Assembly (NCBI GenBank): GCA_003819975.1
Contig: RPPU01000204.1
Location: forward strand, 1 to 7,794
Reading direction: 5' to 3'
DNA: 7,794 nucleotides
Origin: Desulfobacteraceae bacterium
GTDB taxonomy: Bacteria > Desulfobacterota > DSM-4660 > Desulfatiglandales > HGW-15
The translations under genes were made by a program, and so were the position numbers. Shown piece by piece: positions 4,901-7,794 of the stretch. Below the pieces are notes generated by a model. The model was not told where the DNA came from. It ran no database searches and saw nothing but the letters and a program-made list of their open reading frames with translations. The number at the start of each line of letters is the position of its first letter. Positions within the stretch are counted from its first letter, which is position 1.

Positions 4901-5197
4901 TCAGATCACAACGTCTACTTTCGGGTTGTATGTTTTTTTAGGCCTGGCATGCCCTTCATAACCGGTTTCGTTTTCGCTCGCTTCCGTTTCCGGCTTCGAT
5001 TCCGGTTCCTTTGAATCCGTATCCTTGATGTCGATCAATTGCTTTTTCACATCATCCTCTTTTTCACGATCGTGCGCCGGTTCCTGCCGAGAACGGCGAC
5101 CCTGATCATCGGCCTTTCTTTTTTTGGGAACTTTAAAGACCTGACTCCCGATCGGCGGTATCTTGGAACCGCTTCCCAATTTTGAAAATTCATCCAT
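4901..5197 (-). CDS. Small hydrophilic hypothetical protein in flagellar operon
   Basis: I do not recognise this 98-residue protein. It has no signal peptide or membrane helix. The middle is a highly charged, K/D/E/R/S-rich, probably disordered stretch (residues ~24-80). The ends look more ordered: the N-terminus reads MDEFSKLGSGSKIPPIGSQVFKVP-like, and the C-terminus ends KKTYNPKVDVVI. AAGGAG lies 8 nt upstream of the ATG at 5197, supporting the start. The stop is 14 nt from the start of the membrane coiled-coil gene, so the two form a tight pair. Upstream is a 198-bp gap full of repeats, so this may be the first gene of a sub-operon. Its place among flagellar genes suggests an accessory assembly or adaptor role, which is inference only. 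Confidence 0.7.
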   Translation of the reverse strand: MDEFSKLGSGSKIPPIGSQVFKVPKKRKADDQGRRSRQEPAHDREKEDDVKKQLIDIKDTDSKEPESKPETEASENETGYEGHARPKKTYNPKVDVVI

Positions 5198-5281
5198 TGA
5201 CCTGCTCCTTGTACCTTCCGCAGGGCCTCTCGGGTACTGCGCCTACTTAAGTCACAAACATTTAAGCGCTTAGTCTCCACA

Positions 5282-5303
5282 TATCGACAATTTATTGTCG
5301 ATA
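5282..5303. repeat. Perfect inverted repeat TATCGACAAT/ATTGTCGATA
   Basis: Ten-base arms (5282-5291 and 5294-5303) are exact reverse complements around TT. It lies about 85 bp upstream of the 4901-5197 gene on its coding strand, where an operator could sit, but it may equally be one more member of the hairpin-rich intergenic DNA here. A further short palindrome, TAAGCGCTTA, lies at 5263-5272. No convincing promoter was found next to either. Confidence 0.6.
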
Positions 5304-5310
5304 AATTTCA

Positions 5311-5346
5311 AATCGCTGTCGCTATCGTTGTCGTAATCGTAATCGA
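5311..5346. repeat. Degenerate 6-bp tandem array, about six units
   Basis: Six consecutive hexamers share a central TCG: AATCGC, TGTCGC, TATCGT, TGTCGT, AATCGT and AATCGA. On the - strand they read as ACGATT/ACGACA-type units. The array sits between the hairpin at 5282-5303 and the stop-associated hairpin at 5356-5396. It is too diverged for slippage at present but looks like a decayed microsatellite. Confidence 0.65.
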
Positions 5347-5355
5347 ATGTTTCGC

Positions 5356-5396
5356 ATGTTTTATCGATCCCATGTTTTTCGGGATCGATAAAACAT
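5356..5396. repeat. 16-bp perfect stem-loop at the stop codon of the fliL-like gene
   Basis: Arms ATGTTTTATCGATCCC (5356-5371) and GGGATCGATAAAACAT (5381-5396) are exact reverse complements around a 9-nt loop. The stem starts within the TAA stop (5398-5396) of the fliL-like gene, whose transcript reads TAATGTTTTATCGATCCC. No U-run follows, so it is a strong 3'-end hairpin rather than a standard terminator. It belongs with the elements after fliK and flhG. Confidence 0.8.
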
Positions 5397-6001
5397 TAGT
5401 AGAGCTTTATGTCCTTGATTTTCACTTTCAAATCCTCCACGCCCAGGGCTCTTCTGAGTATCCGGGCCATGTCCTCTTCCAGAAACAAAGCCTGGTCTTT
5501 AAAATTCTCGTCTTTTTCAGCCAGGGACTTCATATGCTCGAAAAGCGTATCCCGGATTTCCAGCTCCGTTTTTTTATAACGAACCGAAGCCAACCCGTCC
5601 CAAATCACCGAAAAATCGATAACCGCAATACCCTGCTGCTCCCCGACCAAAATCGGAATGAAAAAAGGGTTTAACTTTTCTTCAATCGAACGATCTTGAT
5701 TCAGCTTACGCTTGGGTTGGCGGGATAAATCGATTTTTTCACCCCAGCGGATCCAATGATCCTTGGCAAACCAAACCCCGCCGATCAATATCAGGATCAG
5801 GATGGAGAAACCGCCGATCCGCACCCATCGTTTATTGAGCTTCAGCTTGGGCAGCCGGATCGCGAAGGAAGGCAACCGCCCGCGCCGCTTCGCCGTCTTG
5901 GGCTTGGCGCTCTCAGCTTCGGTTTCGGCTTCCGGTGTTTGCGCCGCAGTTTCCGGCTCGTTTTCAGCCGGCGGTTCTTCTTTTTCGGTTTCTTCTGCCA
6001 T
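5396..6001 (-). CDS. FliL-like flagellar basal body-associated protein
   Basis: The 201-residue protein has a long cytoplasmic N-terminus: residues 1-35 are acidic (E/A/P-rich) and 36-60 are basic. A single transmembrane helix follows (~61-79, IGGFSILILILIGGVWF), then a periplasmic domain. Residues ~110-201 fit the FliL pattern: NPFFIPILVGEQQGIAVIDF, then ELEIRDTLFEHMKSLAEKD, then LEEDMARILRRALGVEDL and a final KVKIKDIKLY strand. FliL sits around the stator and helps torque generation or stator stability. The long charged N-terminus is unusual, since typical FliL has only a short cytoplasmic segment. The start is 2 nt after the fliA stop, with no evident Shine-Dalgarno sequence, so translation is probably coupled to fliA. 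The identification rests on layout and weak motifs; another single-pass flagellar protein is possible. Confidence 0.65.
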   Translation of the reverse strand: MAEETEKEEPPAENEPETAAQTPEAETEAESAKPKTAKRRGRLPSFAIRLPKLKLNKRWVRIGGFSILILILIGGVWFAKDHWIRWGEKIDLSRQPKRKLNQDRSIEEKLNPFFIPILVGEQQGIAVIDFSVIWDGLASVRYKKTELEIRDTLFEHMKSLAEKDENFKDQALFLEEDMARILRRALGVEDLKVKIKDIKLY

Positions 6002-6003
6002 GA

Positions 6004-6789
6004 TTATTTTTCAAAATAGGCTTTTAAATGGTTTCTTAACCGTAACGCCGCTTTGGTGTGAAGCTGCGATACCCGCGACTCCGTGTATCCCATGGCCTTG
6101 CCGATTTCTTTCATGGTCAATTCTTCATAATAATAAAGTGAAACCACGATTTTTTCGTTTTCGGGAAGTTTCTCGATTGCCGCGGCGATGGTATCGGCCA
6201 CCTCCCTCAGGTAGAGAGATCCAAAAGGCGTTTTTTCCGATCGGTTCTGGTAGGCCGTCCAACGATCGTTGACATCTTCTTCCGGCAAAAGATGGGTCAA
6301 TTCGTCTTTGTTGATGATGGAGACTCCGCGCACTTCTTCCAATAAATGAAAAAATGCTTCGAGGTCCAATCCCATTTCCGCGGCGATTTCGTCGTCTTCC
6401 GCCGGCCGCATTTTTATATGTTCCACCTTGGCATAGGCTTCCTGCAATCTTTTGGCATTGCGCCGCACCGAGCGCGGAACCCAATCCATGGCCCTGAGCT
6501 CGTCCAGCATGGCGCCGCGCACGCGGAATTCGGCATAGGATTTGAATTCCGTTCCTTTATCTGCGTCGAATTTATCGATCGCATCCAGCAAACCCATAAT
6601 TCCGGCGCTGATCAGATCGTCGCGGTTGATATGCGAGGGCAACCGGAGCCCCAAACGGCCCGCAATCGTCTTGACCAACGGCGCATACTCCCGGATCAGG
6701 CGTTCCCGTTCCTCTTTGCTTTTTTGGCTGTACGGATTGGAACCGCCCTGTTTATATTTTTTAATTTTATTGGCCGTCAAAGCGGACAT
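6004..6789 (-). CDS. fliA: RNA polymerase sigma factor FliA (sigma-28)
   Basis: The 261-residue product has the length and regions of a FliA/WhiG-family sigma factor, which directs RNA polymerase to late flagellar genes. Region 2 spans ~31-105, including EYAPLVKTIAGRL, the DDLISAGIMGLLDAIDKFD segment and FKSYAEFRVRGAMLDELRAMDWVPRSVRR, a hallmark of the FliA/WhiG group. Region 3 spans ~108-170. Region 4 spans ~203-257, with LPENEKIVVSLYYYEELTMK and the helix-turn-helix IGKAMGYTESRVSQLHTKA. The ATG at 6789 has AGGGA about 7 nt upstream. It lies 95 bp downstream of flhG, a gap that holds the flhG 3' hairpin, and 2 nt before the fliL-like gene. No flgM anti-sigma gene is visible in the window. 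All key regions appear intact. Confidence 0.95.
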   Translation of the reverse strand: MSALTANKIKKYKQGGSNPYSQKSKEERERLIREYAPLVKTIAGRLGLRLPSHINRDDLISAGIMGLLDAIDKFDADKGTEFKSYAEFRVRGAMLDELRAMDWVPRSVRRNAKRLQEAYAKVEHIKMRPAEDDEIAAEMGLDLEAFFHLLEEVRGVSIINKDELTHLLPEEDVNDRWTAYQNRSEKTPFGSLYLREVADTIAAAIEKLPENEKIVVSLYYYEELTMKEIGKAMGYTESRVSQLHTKAALRLRNHLKAYFEK

Positions 6790-6814
6790 GGTTTGTTCCC
6801 TTTTATATGCTCAG

Positions 6815-6884
6815 CCGGAAAAATCCGGAATTTATGTTTTTTTGACTCCTGTTTTTTTCCCAAAAACAGGGATCTAAAAAACAT
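6815..6884. repeat. Compound inverted repeat between flhG and fliA
   Basis: The main element spans 6834-6884. Outer arms ATGTTTTTT (6834-6842) and AAAAAACAT (6876-6884) enclose inner arms CCTGTTTTT (6848-6856) and AAAAACAGG (6862-6870), with a 5-nt loop and a small internal loop. On the flhG transcript it starts at the first base after the TAA (6887-6885). A short separate hairpin, CCGGA-AAAA-TCCGG, lies at 6815-6828, nearer fliA. The fliA ribosome binding site follows. No U-run follows the stem in the transcribed direction. The element could separate flhG from fliA expression or stabilise the flhG 3' end. Confidence 0.75.
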
Positions 6885-7697
6885 TTAGCAATTCAAAAGC
6901 CTGCGCCAAAAGAACTTGATGTCGCCTTCAAAAACCGAATCTTCGCAACCGGCCAAGATCCGATCGGCCACTTCGATAAAATGCCGACTGGCCGGCGTAT
7001 GCGGATAACGCTTCAACACTATCTGTTGCTGGCGGATGGCCAGCGGAACATAACGATCATAGGGAATCCACCCCAAATAATCCAGAGAAGGAGACTTCAG
7101 AAATTGGTCTACGACCAATCGTAAATGTTTATATATTTGCTCCGCTTCCTGGGCCGTTCGAACCGAATTGATCAGGATTTTAAAACGCTTTTGTTGGTAT
7201 TTATGAGTCAACACTTTGATCATCGCATAAGCATCGGTCAAAGAGGTCGGTTCATTGGTTACAATGATGATTTTCTCCATAGCCGCGAAATTAAAATACA
7301 TAACATTGGAAGAAATTCCCGCGCCGGTATCGATCAATAAAATATCGAACTGATCCTGCAGGGCATCCAACTCGTTCAAAAGCATGAGGCGCTGGGAATT
7401 GTCCAGTTCGGTCAATTCCTGAATGCCGGAAGCGGCCGGCAACAGCTTAAAGCCGCCCGGAGCCGTGACGATAACTTCTTCAATGCGCTTTTCTCCCTGC
7501 AAAACATGATTGATGGTGTAACGCGGATTCAACCCCAGCATCACGTCCATATTGGCCAAACCCAGGTCTGCGTCCAGAATCAGGACTCTTTTCTCCCTGT
7601 TCTGCAGCGCCAGAGCCAAATTGGCCACCACGCTGGTCTTGCCTACCCCGCCTTTGCCGCTGGTGACGGAGATCACCCGGATCCTGGATTCAACCAT
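6885..7697 (-). CDS. flhG: FlhG (YlxH), MinD-family flagellar number regulator ATPase
   Basis: From the ATG at 7697 the protein has 270 residues and is a full MinD/ParA-type ATPase. It shows the deviant Walker A SGKGGVGKT (13-21), the LILDADLGLANMDVMLGL segment with catalytic D44, the switch/Walker B DILLIDTGAGIS (118-129) and the VTNEPTSLTDAYAMIK segment typical of FlhG. The C-terminus (DIKFFWRRLLNC) could be the amphipathic membrane-targeting helix. FlhG works with the GTPase FlhF to set flagellar number and position, and its place upstream of fliA is the usual one (flhF-flhG-fliA). The ATG at 7697 is chosen because GGAG lies 6 nt upstream. The frame stays open to the window edge through a TTG at 7775, so a longer form cannot be excluded. 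With the ATG start the FlhF-activating DQAxxLR motif seen at the N-terminus of many FlhG proteins is absent. Confidence 0.92.
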   Translation of the reverse strand: MVESRIRVISVTSGKGGVGKTSVVANLALALQNREKRVLILDADLGLANMDVMLGLNPRYTINHVLQGEKRIEEVIVTAPGGFKLLPAASGIQELTELDNSQRLMLLNELDALQDQFDILLIDTGAGISSNVMYFNFAAMEKIIIVTNEPTSLTDAYAMIKVLTHKYQQKRFKILINSVRTAQEAEQIYKHLRLVVDQFLKSPSLDYLGWIPYDRYVPLAIRQQQIVLKRYPHTPASRHFIEVADRILAGCEDSVFEGDIKFFWRRLLNC

Positions 7698-7794
7698 TGT
7701 ATCTCCATCCGAAGGTTTGGAACAAACAGAAGAAATAACAAATGCATCATCAGATGCTGATTTCCCGCCCACCAAATCAGCAGAATTTATTGAA
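7698..7794 (-). other. Window edge upstream of flhG, possible end of the preceding gene
   Basis: These 97 bases hold the flhG ribosome binding site (GGAG) and more sequence in which the flhG frame is open without a stop. A flhF gene would be expected here, and TGA or TAA stops for the other two - strand frames appear within the last 20 bases of the window, so flhF could end at the very edge. The stretch is too short to decide. Confidence 0.35.

Noticed and set aside
5047..5280. A 77-codon - strand frame upstream of and overlapping the 4901-5197 gene
   Set aside because: It overlaps most of the hypothetical gene in another frame; that gene has the clear AAGGAG site and the tight spacing to its neighbour.

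Overview
The window looks like chromosomal DNA from an uncultured, flagellated, Gram-negative-type bacterium. It has moderate GC content, a FliL-like inner-membrane protein, FliA, FlhG, FliK and a free-standing FlhB C-terminal-like protein. Protein divergence and the heavy load of short intergenic repeats recall deep lineages such as Omnitrophota or deltaproteobacterial-type groups. That placement is inference from memory and weak.

The left third (1-2640) is read on the + strand. It begins with the 3' part of a cytidylate kinase-like gene with a BON-like tail. An adenosylcobalamin riboswitch (about 684-845) with an intrinsic terminator (868-901) follows and controls a single gene, cobT (930-2012), a divergent nicotinate-nucleotide:dimethylbenzimidazole phosphoribosyltransferase. 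After a 271-bp AT-rich gap comes a stand-alone PilZ-domain protein (2284-2640), a likely cyclic-di-GMP receptor.

The right two thirds (2723-7794) are a flagellar cluster on the - strand. In transcription order it holds flhG (7697-6885), fliA (6789-6004), a fliL-like gene (6001-5396), a small acidic/basic hypothetical (5197-4901), a membrane-anchored coiled-coil protein with a C-terminal HTH-like segment (4886-4422), a small ORF missed by a length cut-off (4282-4184), a fliK-like hook-length gene (4187-3108) and an FlhB C-terminal-like gene (2998-2723). FlhG would govern flagellar number and placement, FliA would transcribe late genes, FliL supports the stator, and FliK with FlhB-type proteins sets the export switch. 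The convergent PilZ protein could link c-di-GMP to motility.

The most unusual aspect is not a new enzyme system but the spaces between the flagellar genes. Every sizeable gap on the - strand is filled with repeats: hairpins that start exactly at stop codons and share an ATGTTTT arm, an 8-bp tandem array of 15 units, a 6-bp array, a tandem 19-bp repeat carrying a Shine-Dalgarno-like core, and REP-like palindromes. At two junctions a short reading frame lies between the repeats and the next gene and ends in an ATGA overlap with that gene's start. This suggests that repeats entered a once tightly coupled operon. I see no CRISPR array, tRNA, rRNA, transposase or defence system.
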